A stretch of 64,000 nt of DNA. Origin: Pogonophryne albipinna (lineage: Eukaryota; Chordata; Actinopteri; Perciformes; Artedidraconidae). The stretch spans positions 460,960 to 524,959 of the forward strand of contig JAPTMU010000114.1 of the NCBI GenBank assembly GCA_028583405.1, written 5' to 3'. Made by a program: the position numbers and the translations under genes. Positions 35,754 through 46,519 of this stretch are shown here, piece after piece (positions within the stretch are counted from its first letter, which is position 1; each line of letters begins with the position of its first letter). The notes under the pieces are model-generated. The model was not told where the DNA came from. It did no database searches and saw nothing but the letters and a program-made list of their open reading frames with translations.

Positions 35754-36040
35754 GAGTGTTTTACTTGGGCTTTAGCCCCCCTTTGGGCCGTAGCATTTTA
35801 GGGTGTATTAATCCTAGATCGTTCGGACCAGTTTTTTCAAAACCTAGAACCTTTCACCTCCAGGTTGGGTTTGTTGGGTCAATGTGTGCACGGCAGAACT
35901 AGGGCAAAACGAGAAATGCTAGAGAAGGCTCTTTTGGATTGCCCTTCAATCAAACTCTGTAGCCCTTTTTTCGCAATCGGAATGCAATCGGCTCTTCCAT
36001 CTGAAATGGAAAATGTTGGCCTATATTGACACTTTTGATA

Positions 36041-36113
36041 GCCCGGCTAGCTCAGTCGGTAGAGCATGAGACTCTTAATCTCAGGGTCGTGGGTTCGAGC
36101 CCCACGTTGGGCT
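36041..36113 (+). tRNA. tRNA-Lys(CTT) 10
   Basis: Consensus body. The 5' flank is GACACTTTTGATA, the same as Lys 12, so this unit and the one two units on are sister copies. Confidence 0.96.
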
Positions 36114-36462
36114 GCAGTATTTTAGGGTGTCTTGATTCTAGATCATTCATCCCAGTTGTTTCCAAACCTTGAACCTTCACCTCCAGGTTTGGTTAATTGA
36201 ATAATGTGAACACCCCAGAACTAGGGCAAAATGTGAAATGCTAGAGAAGGCTGTTTCGGATTACCCTTCAATCAAGCTCTGTAGCCCTTCTTTTGCAATC
36301 GGAATGCAATGGACCCTTCCATCTGAATTTCTAAACTTTGATAAATAGATCAGTGGGTGTTGTATTTCAAAGTTCCCATAGGTCAACCAGTAAACCTTTT
36401 ATTTCTTTTAGTTTAGTTTTTAAAAAGACATTTTAAACTTTAGGCAGAAATATTGGTTTTAT

Positions 36463-36574
36463 GTCAGGATGGCCGAGTGGTCTAAGGCGCCAGACTCAAG
36501 GTTGACTCCTTCCTGAGTAAAAAGGGACTTCTGGTCTCCATATGGAGGCGTGGGTTCAAATCCCACTTCTGACA
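36463..36574 (+). tRNA. tRNA-Leu(CAA) 9, intron-containing
   Basis: Consensus body, short upstream spacer. Confidence 0.95.
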
Positions 36575-36663
36575 GTGATTTTTACCTGCAGGTTACATCT
36601 CTGAGTTTAATGTCTGTTTACAAGTCGTTTGTAAAGTTGAGACTGAATAATGCAGATTTTTGT

Positions 36664-36774
36664 GCCAGGATGGCCGAGCGGTCTAAGGGGCCAGACTCAA
36701 GGACTGGTTACTTCCTGAGCAAAGGGACTTCTGGTCTCCACATGGAGGCGTGGGTTCAAATCCCACTCCTGAAA
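36664..36774 (+). tRNA. tRNA-Leu(CAA)-like 9
   Basis: Mismatched-acceptor type with GGAGGCG junction. Confidence 0.5.
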
Positions 36775-37061
36775 GAGTGTTTTACCTGGGCTTTAGCCCC
36801 CCTTTGGGCCGTAGCATTTTAGGGTGTATTAATCCTAGATCGTTCGGACCAGTTTTTTCAAAACCTAGAACCTTTCACCTCCAGGTTGGGTTTGTTGGGT
36901 CAATGTGTGCACGGCAGAACTAGGGCAAAACGAGAAATGCTAGAGAAGGCTCTTTTGGATTGCCCTTCAATCAAACTCTGTAGCCCTTTTTTCGCAATCG
37001 TAATGCAATCGGCTCTTCCATCTGAAATGGAAAATGTTGGCCTATATTGCCGCTTTTGCTA

Positions 37062-37134
37062 GCCCGGCTAGCTCAGTCGGTAGAGCATGAGACTCTTAAT
37101 CTCAGGGTCGTGGGTTCGAGCCCCACGTTGGGCT
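37062..37134 (+). tRNA. tRNA-Lys(CTT) 11
   Basis: Consensus body. The 5' flank is CGCTTTTGCTA. Confidence 0.96.
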
Positions 37135-37484
37135 GCAGTATTTTAGGGTGTCTTGATTCTAGATCATTCATCCCAGTTGTTTCCAAACCTTGAACCTTCA
37201 CCTCCAGGTTTGGTTCATTGAGTAAATGTGAACACCCCAGAACTAGGGCAAAATGTGAAATGCTAGAGAAGGCTGTTTCGGATTACCCTTCAATCAAGCT
37301 CTGTAGCCCTTTTTTTGCAATCGGAATGCAATGGACCCTTCCATCTGAATTTCTAAACTTTGATAAATAGATCAGTGGGTGTTGTATTTCAAAGTTCCCA
37401 TAGGTCAACCAGTAAACCTTTTATTTCTTTTAGTTTAGTTTTTAAAAAGACATTTTAAACTTTAGGCAGAAATATTGATTTTAT

Positions 37485-37596
37485 GTCAGGATGGCCGAGT
37501 GGTCTAAGGCGCCAGACTCAAGGTCGACTCCTTCCTGAGTAAAAAGGGACTTCTGGTCTCCATATGGAGGCGTGGGTTCAAATCCCACTTCTGACA
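37485..37596 (+). tRNA. tRNA-Leu(CAA) 10, intron-containing
   Basis: Intron begins GTCGACTCC, so the TTG complementary to the anticodon is lost. Exons are consensus. Confidence 0.93.
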
Positions 37597-37685
37597 GTGA
37601 TTTTTACCTGCAGGTTACATCTCTGAGTTTAATGTCTGTTTACAAGTCATTTGTAAAGTTGAGACTGAATAATGCAGATTTTTGT

Positions 37686-37796
37686 GCCAGGATGGCCGAG
37701 CGGTCTAAGGGGCCAGACTCAAGGACTGGTTACTTCCTGAGCAAAGGGACTTCTGGTCTCCACATGGAGGTGTGGGTTCAAATCCCACTCCTGAAA
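37686..37796 (+). tRNA. tRNA-Leu(CAA)-like 10
   Basis: Mismatched-acceptor type with GGAGGTG junction. Confidence 0.5.
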
Positions 37797-38086
37797 GAGT
37801 GTTTTACCTGGGCTTTAGCCCCCCTTTGGGCCGTAGCATTTTAGGGTGTATTAATCCTAGATCGTTCGGACCAGTTTTTTCAAAACCTAGAACCTTTCAC
37901 CTCCAGGTTGGGTTTGTTGGGTCAATGTGTGCACGGGCGCAGAACTAGGGCAAAACGAGAAATGCTAGAGAAGGCTCTTTTGGATTGCCCTTCAATCAAA
38001 CTCTGTAGCCCTTTTTTCGCAATCGGAATGCAATCGGCTCTTCCATCTGAAATGGAAAATGTTGGCCTATATTGACACTTTTGATA

Positions 38087-38159
38087 GCCCGGCTAGCTCA
38101 GTCGGTAGAGCATGAGACTCTTAATCTCAGGGTCGTGGGTTCGAGCCCCACGTTGGGCT
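38087..38159 (+). tRNA. tRNA-Lys(CTT) 12
   Basis: Consensus body. 5' flank as in Lys 10. Confidence 0.96.
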
Positions 38160-38508
38160 GCAGTATTTTAGGGTGTCTTGATTCTAGATCATTCATCCCA
38201 GTTGTTTCCAAACCTTGAACCTTCACCTCCAGGTTTGGTTAATTGAATAATGTGAACACCCCAGAACTAGGGCAAAATGTGAAATGCTAGAGAAGGCTGT
38301 TTCGGATTACCCTTCAATCAAGCTCTGTAGCCCTTCTTTTGCAATCGGAATGCAATGGACCCTTCCATCTGAATTTCTAAACTTTGATAAATAGATCAGT
38401 GGGTGTTGTATTTCAAAGTTCCCATAGGTCAACCAGTAAACCTTTTATTTCTTTTAGTTTAGTTTTTAAAAAGACATTTTAAACTTTAGGCAGAAATATT
38501 GGTTTTAT

Positions 38509-38620
38509 GTCAGGATGGCCGAGTGGTCTAAGGCGCCAGACTCAAGGTTGACTCCTTCCTGAGTAAAAAGGGACTTCTGGTCTCCATATGGAGGCGTGGG
38601 TTCAAATCCCACTTCTGACA
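38509..38620 (+). tRNA. tRNA-Leu(CAA) 11, intron-containing
   Basis: Consensus body, short upstream spacer. Confidence 0.95.
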
Positions 38621-38709
38621 GTGATTTTTACCTGCAGGTTACATCTCTGAGTTTAATGTCTGTTTACAAGTCGTTTGTAAAGTTGAGACTGAATAATGCA
38701 GATTTTTGT

Positions 38710-38820
38710 GCCAGGATGGCCGAGCGGTCTAAGGGGCCAGACTCAAGGACTGGTTACTTCCTGAGCAAAGGGACTTCTGGTCTCCACATGGAGGCGTGGG
38801 TTCAAATCCCACTCCTGAAA
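38710..38820 (+). tRNA. tRNA-Leu(CAA)-like 11
   Basis: Mismatched-acceptor type with GGAGGCG junction. Confidence 0.5.
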
Positions 38821-39107
38821 GAGTGTTTTACCTGGGCTTTAGCCCCCCTTTGGGCCGTAGCATTTTAGGGTGTATTAATCCTAGATCGTTCGGACCAGTT
38901 TTTTCAAAACCTAGAACCTTTCACCTCCAGGTTGGGTTTGTTGGGTCAATGTGTGCACGGCAGAACTAGGGCAAAACGAGAAATGCTAGAGAAGGCTGTT
39001 TCGGATTACCCTTCAATCAAACTCTGTAGCCCTTTTTTCGCAATCGGAATGCAATCGGCTCTTCCATCTGAAATGGAAAATGTTGGCCTATATTGCCACT
39101 TTTGGTA

Positions 39108-39180
39108 GCCCGGCTAGCTCAGTCGGTAGAGCATGAGACTCTTAATCTCAGGGTCGTGGGTTCGAGCCCCACGTTGGGCT
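39108..39180 (+). tRNA. tRNA-Lys(CTT) 13
   Basis: Array consensus. Confidence 0.96.
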
Positions 39181-39643
39181 GCAGTATTTTAGGGTGTCTT
39201 GATTCTAGATCATTCATCCCAGTTGTTTCCAAACCTTGAACCTTCACCTCCAGGTTTGGTTCATTGAGTAAATGTGAACACCCCAGAACTAGGGCAAAAT
39301 GTGAAATGCTAGAGAAGGCTGTTTCAGATTACCCTTCAATCAAGCTCTGTAGCCCTTTTTTTGCAATCGGAATGCAATGGACCCTTCCATCTGAATTTCT
39401 AAACTTTGATAAATAGATCAGTGGGTGTTGTATTTCAAAGTTCCCATAGGTCAACCAGTAAACCTTTTATTTCTGTACAGCAATAAAAGTCAGAAAACCC
39501 TTATAATGAAAAACCCTTACAATGCAAATATATGATGAATAGCTCAATGGGCGTTGATTATCTAAGTCACCAATGAGTCTGTCCACTTTTAGTTTAGTTT
39601 TTAAAAAGACATTTTAAACTTTAGGCAGAAATATTGGTTTTAT

Positions 39644-39755
39644 GTCAGGATGGCCGAGTGGTCTAAGGCGCCAGACTCAAGGTTGACTCCTTCCTGAGTA
39701 AAAAGGGACTTCTGGTCTCCATATGGAGGCGTGGGTTCAAATCCCACTTCTGACA
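39644..39755 (+). tRNA. tRNA-Leu(CAA) 12, intron-containing
   Basis: Array consensus. Confidence 0.95.
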
Positions 39756-39845
39756 GTGATTTTTACCTGCAGGTTACATCTCTGAGTTTAATGTCTGTTT
39801 ACAAGTCAGTTTGTAAAGTTGAGACTGAATAATGCAGATTTTTGT

Positions 39846-39956
39846 GCCAGGATGGCCGAGCGGTCTAAGGGGCCAGACTCAAGGACTGGTTACTTCCTGA
39901 GCAAAGGGACTTCTGGTCTCCACATGGAGGCGTGGGTTCAAATCCCACTCCTGAAA
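39846..39956 (+). tRNA. tRNA-Leu(CAA)-like 12
   Basis: Mismatched-acceptor type. The spacer before it has one extra base (AAGTCAGTTTG). Confidence 0.5.
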
Positions 39957-40243
39957 GAGTGTTTTACCTGGGCTTTAGCCCCCCTTTGGGCCGTAGCATT
40001 TTAGGGTGTATTAATCCTAGATCGTTCGGACCAGTTTTTTCAAAACCTAGAACCTTTCACCTCCAGGTTGGGTTTGTTGGGTCAATGTGTGCACGGCAGA
40101 ACTAGGGCAAAACGAGAAATGCTAGAGAAGGCTGTTTCGGATTACCCTTCAATCAAACTCTGTAGCCCTTTTTTCGCAATCGGAATGCAATCGGCTCTTC
40201 CATCTGAAATGGAAAATGTTGGCCTATATTGCCACTTTTGGTA

Positions 40244-40316
40244 GCCCGGCTAGCTCAGTCGGTAGAGCATGAGACTCTTAATCTCAGGGTCGTGGGTTCG
40301 AGCCCCACGTTGGGCT
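40244..40316 (+). tRNA. tRNA-Lys(CTT) 14
   Basis: Array consensus. Confidence 0.96.
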
Positions 40317-40779
40317 GCAGTATTTTAGGGTGTCTTGATTCTAGATCATTCATCCCAGTTGTTTCCAAACCTTGAACCTTCACCTCCAGGTTTGGTTCAT
40401 TGAGTAAATGTGAACACCCCAGAACTAGGGCAAAATGTGAAATGCTAGAGAAGGCTGTTTCAGATTACCCTTCAATCAAGCTCTGTAGCCCTTTTTTTGC
40501 AATCGGAATGCAATGGACCCTTCCATCTGAATTTCTAAACTTTGATAAATAGATCAGTGGGTGTTGTATTTCAAAGTTCCCATAGGTCAACCAGTAAACC
40601 TTTTATTTCTGTACAGCAATAAAAGTCAGAAAACCCTTATAATGAAAAACCCTTACAATGCAAATATATGATGAATAGCTCAATGGGCGTTGATTATCTA
40701 AGTCACCAATGAGTCTGTCCACTTTTAGTTTAGTTTTTAAAAAGACATTTTAAACTTTAGGCAGAAATATTGGTTTTAT

Positions 40780-40891
40780 GTCAGGATGGCCGAGTGGTCT
40801 AAGGCGCCAGACTCAAGGTTGACTCCTTCCTGAGTAAAAAGGGACTTCTGGTCTCCATATGGAGGCGTGGGTTCAAATCCCACTTCTGACA
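40780..40891 (+). tRNA. tRNA-Leu(CAA) 13, intron-containing
   Basis: Array consensus. Confidence 0.95.
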
Positions 40892-40980
40892 GTGATTTTT
40901 ACCTGCAGGTTACATCTCTGAGTTTAATGTCTGTTTACAAGTCGTTTGTAAAGTTGAGACTGAATAATGCAGATTTTTGT

Positions 40981-41091
40981 GCCAGGATGGCCGAGCGGTC
41001 TAAGGGGCCAGACTCAAGGACTGGTTACTTCCTGAGCAAAGGGACTTCTGGTCTCCACATGGAGGCGTGGGTTCAAATCCCACTCCTGAAA
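40981..41091 (+). tRNA. tRNA-Leu(CAA)-like 13
   Basis: Mismatched-acceptor type. The next tRNA-Lys is missing: the following spacer switches at CAATCGGAATGCAAT (about 41316) from the post-Leu spacer to the post-Lys spacer. Confidence 0.5.
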
Positions 41092-41592
41092 GAGTGTTTT
41101 ACCTGGGCTTTAGCCCCCCTTTGGGCCGTAGCATTTTAGGGTGTATTAATCCTAGATCGTTCGGACCAGTTTTTTCAAAACCTAGAACCTTTCACCTCCA
41201 GGTTGGGTTTGTTGGGTCAATGTGTGCACGGCAGAACTAGGGCAAAACGAGAAATGCTAGAGAAGGCTCTTTTGGATTGCCCTTCAATCAAAGCTCTGTA
41301 GCCCTTTTTTTCGCAATCGGAATGCAATGGACCCTTCCATCTGAATTTCTAAACTTTGATAAATAGATCAGTGGGTGTTGTATTTCAAAGTTCCCATAGG
41401 TCAACCAGTAAACCTTTTATTTCTGTACTAGCAATAAAAGTCAGAAAACCCTTATAATGAAAAACCCTTACAATGCAAATATATGATGAATAGCTCAATG
41501 GGCGTTGATTATCTAAGTCACCAATGAGTCTGTCCACTTTTAGTTTAGTTTTTAAAAAGACATTTTAAACTTTAGCAGAAATATTGATTTAT

Positions 41593-41705
41593 GTCAGGAT
41601 GGCCGAGTGGGTCTAAGGCGCCAGACTCAAGGTTGACTCCTTCCTGAGTAAAAAGGGACTTCTGGTCTCCATATGGAGGCGTGGGTTCAAATCCCACTTC
41701 TGACA
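41593..41705 (+). tRNA. tRNA-Leu(CAA) 14, intron-containing
   Basis: One extra G in the D loop (GAGTGGGTC). The surrounding 41.3-41.9 kb shows several single-base indels. Confidence 0.8.
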
Positions 41706-41793
41706 GTGATTTTTACCTGCAGGTTACATCTCTGAGTTTAATGTCTGTTTACAAGTCATTGTAAAGTTGAGACTGAATAATGCAGATTTTTGT

Positions 41794-41904
41794 GCCAGGA
41801 TGGCCGAGCGGTCTAAGGGCCAGACTCAAGGACTGGTTACTTCCTGAGCAAAGGGACTTCTGGTCTCCACATGGAGGCTGTGGGTTCAAATCCCACTCCT
41901 GAAA
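41794..41904 (+). tRNA. tRNA-Leu(CAA)-like 14
   Basis: One G is lost before the anticodon stem (AAGGGCC) and one T gained in the variable arm (GGAGGCTGTGGG). Confidence 0.4.
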
Positions 41905-42189
41905 GAGTGTTTTACCTGGCTTTAGCCCCCGTTGGGCCGTAGCATTTTAGGGTGTATTAATCCTAGATCGTTCGGACCAGTTTTTTCAAAACCTAGAACC
42001 TTTCACCTCCAGGTTGGGTTTGTTGGGTCAATGTGTGCACGGCAGAACTAGGGCAAAACGAGAAATGCTAGAGAAGGCTGTTTCGGATTGCCCTTCAATC
42101 AAACTCTGTAGCCCTTTTTTCGCAATCGGAATGCAATCGGCTCTTCCATCTGAAATGGAAAATGTTGGCCTATATTGAAACTTTTGATA

Positions 42190-42197
42190 GCCCGGCT
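42190..42197 (+). pseudogene. tRNA-Lys 5' end, split by 2.6-kb insert (copy 1)
   Basis: Only GCCCGGCT remains before the insert. The 3' part resumes at 44781. Confidence 0.85.
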
Positions 42198-43213
42198 GGC
42201 GCTAGCTGGCGCAGGACCGTCTGTCAAAATCCAATCTATCACCCAATCATGATACTCGCTGTCCATTGTGAGATTGGATTTAAACCAATCACGACGCGAG
42301 TTCACAATGGACGGAGCCAATCACGTCACGGCATCACAATGGACAGAGCCACTCACGGCACGGCTTCTCCCCGAACCCGCCCCCCTCACGCTTTTGGTTG
42401 ACACAGTGGACAAATCGCGAGGCGCATCAGAGGTGTTCAGAGTAAGTAACAACACTACCTGTTTCTATTTTCCCGTTTTCAGTCATAAAACCTATTTTTA
42501 CAACCGTCGTTTTGGCGTCAACTTTTACATTACGGTATACAGTCGGCAACTTCAGTCTGCATAAAGTTAGCAAGCCAGCATTGCTAATGCTATCGTGTCT
42601 AGGTTAAATACACGTTATTATATTAATCAATGTCAACAGCCATGTGTGATAAAGTGTGTTATATGCTCCAGGAAGGACACAGTATATTGTTGAATATATA
42701 TTCAAGATAGCTATATACTGTATATAACATTACATTAATTGTAATTCAATATACACACATTAATCATTTATGGATAAAAGGACAACTTCACCGTTTATGA
42801 ACATGATGTGTGTTTATACATGATTATATGTGTAGATAACCTGTATAAATAATGGTTAACATGGTGTCAGTGTTGTTCGCTTTGCAGTGTAGTTCTCTCT
42901 AACACTTGCATTGTTATTTTACTTAAAGTTTAGATGCTCACTAAACCTATAAGCCATAACGAAATGGGAGATACGGAATGGACGGGCTTTGGCCTTCAGG
43001 AGGGATAAACCCGCTCCAAGGAAACGGAAGTGACGTGACCTCTGTCAGAAGGTAAAGTATAGAAACATATGTACCTATTACTTATTATTCACATATGATA
43101 AGTAGATTACTGAACATTTACAATGTACTGGTGCAAATATTATCAATCAAAGGATTTACACTGAGTGACTCACTCCAGACTAAAACATAATGATGATAGT
43201 TTCAGATTAAGAA

Positions 43214-43477
43214 ATGCCTCATGCATACATTTTATATCACACCCCCAGTAGTTACCCCCACCCAGAGCCTAGCCTCCTCCCTGTGGCCTGCCAGGAGCCC
43301 CTAGAGCCCAGCCTCCTCCCTGTGGCCTGCCAGGAGCCCCCAGAGCCCAGCCTCCTCCCAAGCAGTCTCTGGGTGCTGTCCATGTACGGCAGGGATATCC
43401 TCTCCCACATGGACCATATCAAGGCCAGCATCACCTCCACATTTGGTTCCATCTTAAAGATGGACTCAATCAAAAAG
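43214..43477 (+). pseudogene. Exon-like open frame in insert, copy 1
   Basis: Two tandem repeats of EPSLLPVACQEP are followed by SLWVLSMYGRDILSHMDHIK and ASITSTFGSILKMDSIKK. The block ends at an AAG|GTCATA donor-like site. From memory, the MYGRD...TSTFGSILKMDS stretch resembles uncharacterised, multi-copy, transposon-associated fish proteins. I cannot confirm the family. Confidence 0.35.
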
Positions 43478-43713
43478 GTCATACATAACGTGACTGTGTA
43501 TTTGATTTCCGTGTTTGTTAAACTCTCTTATAAACAATAACATTACAAACTAGTTTTTATTATAAATGTGTTCGGTTATAAATCTGGAAACATTAACTGC
43601 TATAGATCATTTCTAATAAATGCCTCAACTTCGCTGTTGTCACATTCCAGATCACAAAGCATCAAAACAAGGTGGAGATGTAGCTCTTCCCTGCTCCACC
43701 CTCAGGTCCTCAG

Positions 43714-44115
43714 GTGGTGATTCGGCGCTTCCCTGCTCCACCTTTGGGCTCCATGATATTTACTCCAGTGAGCTTACAGGTTCCTGTCCTGGTCGCTGCT
43801 CCACAGGCTCTGAATGCCAGCCTCTCTCTGCTTTTCCTGCTCCTAGTCCTGCTCCTGCTCCATACAGCCAAACACTGCCCTGCAAAGTACTGCCCAACAC
43901 GTGTGGAGGTGTGGGAGCTTTGGGACAGCGGACACTGGACACAGCCAGTACAGGGAGTAGTGAACTACATTGTGCCAAAGGAGCAATGGTTGAAGGACAT
44001 AACAAAATGTATACCCCCCCACCAGAGGCATGGACACTGGACACTTATTTATGTATATAGTTCGGTGTATAGTTTGATATTTATTTATATATATGATATG
44101 TATATATTTTATTAA
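43714..44115 (+). pseudogene. Second open frame in insert, copy 1
   Basis: After a hydrophobic Leu-rich run of low complexity it reads CPTRVEVWELWDSGHWTQPV, then VVNYIVPKEQWLKDITKC. The composition looks protein-like (aromatic, charged), but no known domain is recognised. It could be a further exon of the same relic gene. Confidence 0.3.
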
Positions 44116-44766
44116 GTTTATGATAATGTTTATTTTATGTTAAAACTAATTTAGAGTGTTATTTTGTTATACTGCACCTTACTTACTTTTAAGGGTTGTT
44201 TTACATTTTATTAAGTTGAACTACTTTAAAATAAAGGTTTGGTTCTATCAAGTTCGTGACTGTCCAATAATTGAGTGCTTTGTTTAGAATTTCTATCGGT
44301 TTTCTCTTTGTTTGTTAAAAGAAATACATTATAACACCAATACCTTCTTAGTTCATATTAAATGTAATGGTTACATTTAAGTATTTGTCCACAGCACACA
44401 AACCATGAGCTGGTCCATATTGGGTACTTCAAAACTATCCCTGATAAAGAAAATAATAATAATTGTATTTAATAAACTTGAAAGAAGTAGATACGTTTTA
44501 CTTAATATTTATTAGAAATATATAATATTTATTAGAAATGTGTTAATAGTTAACTGCATAACACAAGTGTTATTAGTCAACAAACGCATACGTTGTTGGT
44601 CTTTATTAAAGTACTTCTGTATATAAATACATTTACATGCAGAAGGGAAACAGGGAGCAAGAGAATCGTTTTTTCTCCTCTTTTTCCTCTCTTTCTCCCT
44701 CTTTTTTCTTCTTCCCCTTCTTCCCCCTTCTTCTCCTTTCTTCCCCCCCCTTGCAAGACTATTGTT

Positions 44767-44841
44767 CCCCAGCTTTGGCGCAGTCGGTAGAGCATGAGAC
44801 TCTTAATCTCAGGGTCGTGGGTTCGAGCCCCACGTTGGGCT
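44767..44841 (+). pseudogene. Chimeric tRNA-Lys(CTT) at insert right end, copy 1
   Basis: From 44781 the native tRNA-Lys sequence resumes (CAGTCGGTAGAGC...). The insert's last bases, CCCCAGCTTTGGCG, can replace the lost 5' end. CCCCAGC pairs with GTTGGGC at six of seven positions (1-72 fails), and TGGCGCAGTCGG is a good A box. There are two extra bases between acceptor and D stem. It may still be transcribed. Confidence 0.5.
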
Positions 44842-45189
44842 GCAGTATTTTAGGGTGTCTTGATTCTAGATCATTCATCCCAGTTGTTTCCAAACCTTGA
44901 ACCTTCACCTCCAGGTTTGGTTAATTGAATAATGTGAACACCCAGAACTAGGGCAAAATGTGAAATGCTAGAGAAGGCTGTTTCGGATTACCCTTCAATC
45001 AAGCTCTGTAGCCCTTCTTTTGCAATCGGAATGCAATGGACCCTTCCATCTGAATTTCTAAACTTTGATAAATAGATCAGTGGGTGTTGTATTTCAAAGT
45101 TCCCATAGGTCAACCAGTAAACCTTTTATTTCTTTTAGTTTAGTTTTTAAAAAGACATTTTAAACTTTAGGCAGAAATATTGGTTTTAT

Positions 45190-45301
45190 GTCAGGATGGC
45201 CGAGTGGTCTAAGGCGCCAGACTCAAGGTTGACTCCTTCCTGAGTAAAAAGGGACTTCTGGTCTCCATATGGAGGCGTGGGTTCAAATCCCACTTCTGAC
45301 A
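45190..45301 (+). tRNA. tRNA-Leu(CAA) 15, intron-containing
   Basis: Array consensus. Confidence 0.95.
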
Positions 45302-45390
45302 GTGATTTTTACCTGCAGGTTACATCTCTGAGTTTAATGTCTGTTTACAAGTCGTTTGTAAAGTTGAGACTGAATAATGCAGATTTTTGT

Positions 45391-45500
45391 GCCAGGATGG
45401 CCGAGCGGTCTAAGGGGCCAGACTCAAGACTGGTTACTTCCTGAGCAAAGGGACTTCTGGTCTCCACATGGAGGCGTGGGTTCAAATCCCACTCCTGAAA
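45391..45500 (+). tRNA. tRNA-Leu(CAA)-like 15
   Basis: Mismatched-acceptor type with an intron one base shorter (CAAGACTGG). Confidence 0.48.
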
Positions 45501-45785
45501 GAGTGTTTTACCTGGGCTTTAGCCCCCTTTGGGCCGTAGCATTTTAGGGTGTATTAATCCTAGATCGTTCGGACCAGTTTTTTCAAAACCTAGAACCTTT
45601 CACCTCCAGGTTGGGTTTGTTGGGTCAATGTGTGCACGGCAGAACTAGGGCAAAACGAGAAATGCTAGAGAAGGCTTTTCGGATTACCCTTCAATCAAAC
45701 TCTGTAGCCCTTTTTTCGCAATCGGAATGCAATCGGCTCTTCCATCTGAAATGGAAAATGTTGGCCTATATTGCCACTTTTGGTA

Positions 45786-45858
45786 GCCCGGCTAGCTCAG
45801 TCGGTAGAGCATGAGACTCTTAATCTCAGGGTCGTGGGTTCGAGCCCCACGTTGGGCT
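45786..45858 (+). tRNA. tRNA-Lys(CTT) 15
   Basis: Array consensus. Confidence 0.96.
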
Positions 45859-46318
45859 GCAGTATTTTAGGGTGTCTTGATTCTAGATCATTCATCCCAG
45901 TTGTTTCCAAACCTTGAACCTTCACCTCCAGGTTTGGTTCATTGAATAATGTGAACCCCCAGAACTAGGGCAAAATGTGAAATGCTAGAGAAGGCTGTTT
46001 CGGATTACCCTTCAATCAAGCTCTGTAGCCTTTTTTTGCAATCGGAATGCAATGGACCCTTCCATCTGAATTTCTAAACTTTGATAAATAGATCAGTGGG
46101 TGTTGTATTTCAAAGTTCCCATAGGTCAACCAGTAAACCTTTTATTTCTGTACAGCAATAAAAGTCAGAAAACCCTTATAATGAAAAACCCTTACAATGC
46201 AAATATATGATGAATAGCTCAATGGGCGTTGATTATCTAAGTCACCAATGAGTCTGACCACTTTTAGTTTAGTTTTTAAAAAGACATTTTAAACTTTAGG
46301 CAGAAATATTGATTTTAT

Positions 46319-46430
46319 GTCAGGATGGCCGAGTGGTCTAAGGCGCCAGACTCAAGGTCGACTCCTTCCTGAGTAAAAAGGGACTTCTGGTCTCCATATG
46401 GAGGCGTGGGTTCAAATCCCACTTCTGACA
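46319..46430 (+). tRNA. tRNA-Leu(CAA) 16, intron-containing
   Basis: Intron begins GTCGACTCC; exons consensus. Confidence 0.93.
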
Positions 46431-46519
46431 GTGATTTTTACCTGCAGGTTACATCTCTGAGTTTAATGTCTGTTTACAAGTCATTTGTAAAGTTGAGACT
46501 GAATAATGCAGATTTTTGT

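Larger units (their letters stand above)
42198..44780. mobile_element. 2.58-kb insert within tRNA-Lys, copy 1
   Basis: Unrelated, gene-like sequence interrupts tRNA-Lys inside the D arm. TGGCGCAG occurs at both junctions (42207-42214 and 44776-44783), a possible 8-bp target duplication. Alternatively the termini GGCGCTAGCTGGCG and, inverted, GCGCCAAAGCTGGGG form a short imperfect inverted repeat. Near the left end are two tandem copies of CACAATGGAC(G/A)GAGCCA and one inverted copy, resembling a promoter region. Exon-like open blocks lie at 43214-43477 and about 43714-44115, and AATAAA occurs at about 44231. An L-rich (CT)n tract is at 44670-44750. It is a transposon or a captured gene segment, and no complete transposase is seen. 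Confidence 0.7.

Noticed and set aside
44771..44790. Resemblance of AGCTTTGGCGCAG to the 5' end of U4 snRNA
   Set aside because: Only about 12 bases agree. The following sequence is tRNA-Lys, not U4, and no snRNA promoter is seen.
44577..44900. Lys/Glu-rich and Phe/Ser-rich open frames at the right end of the insert
   Set aside because: Translations of a CT-rich tract running into the tRNA-Lys part, repeated at 55541-55864.
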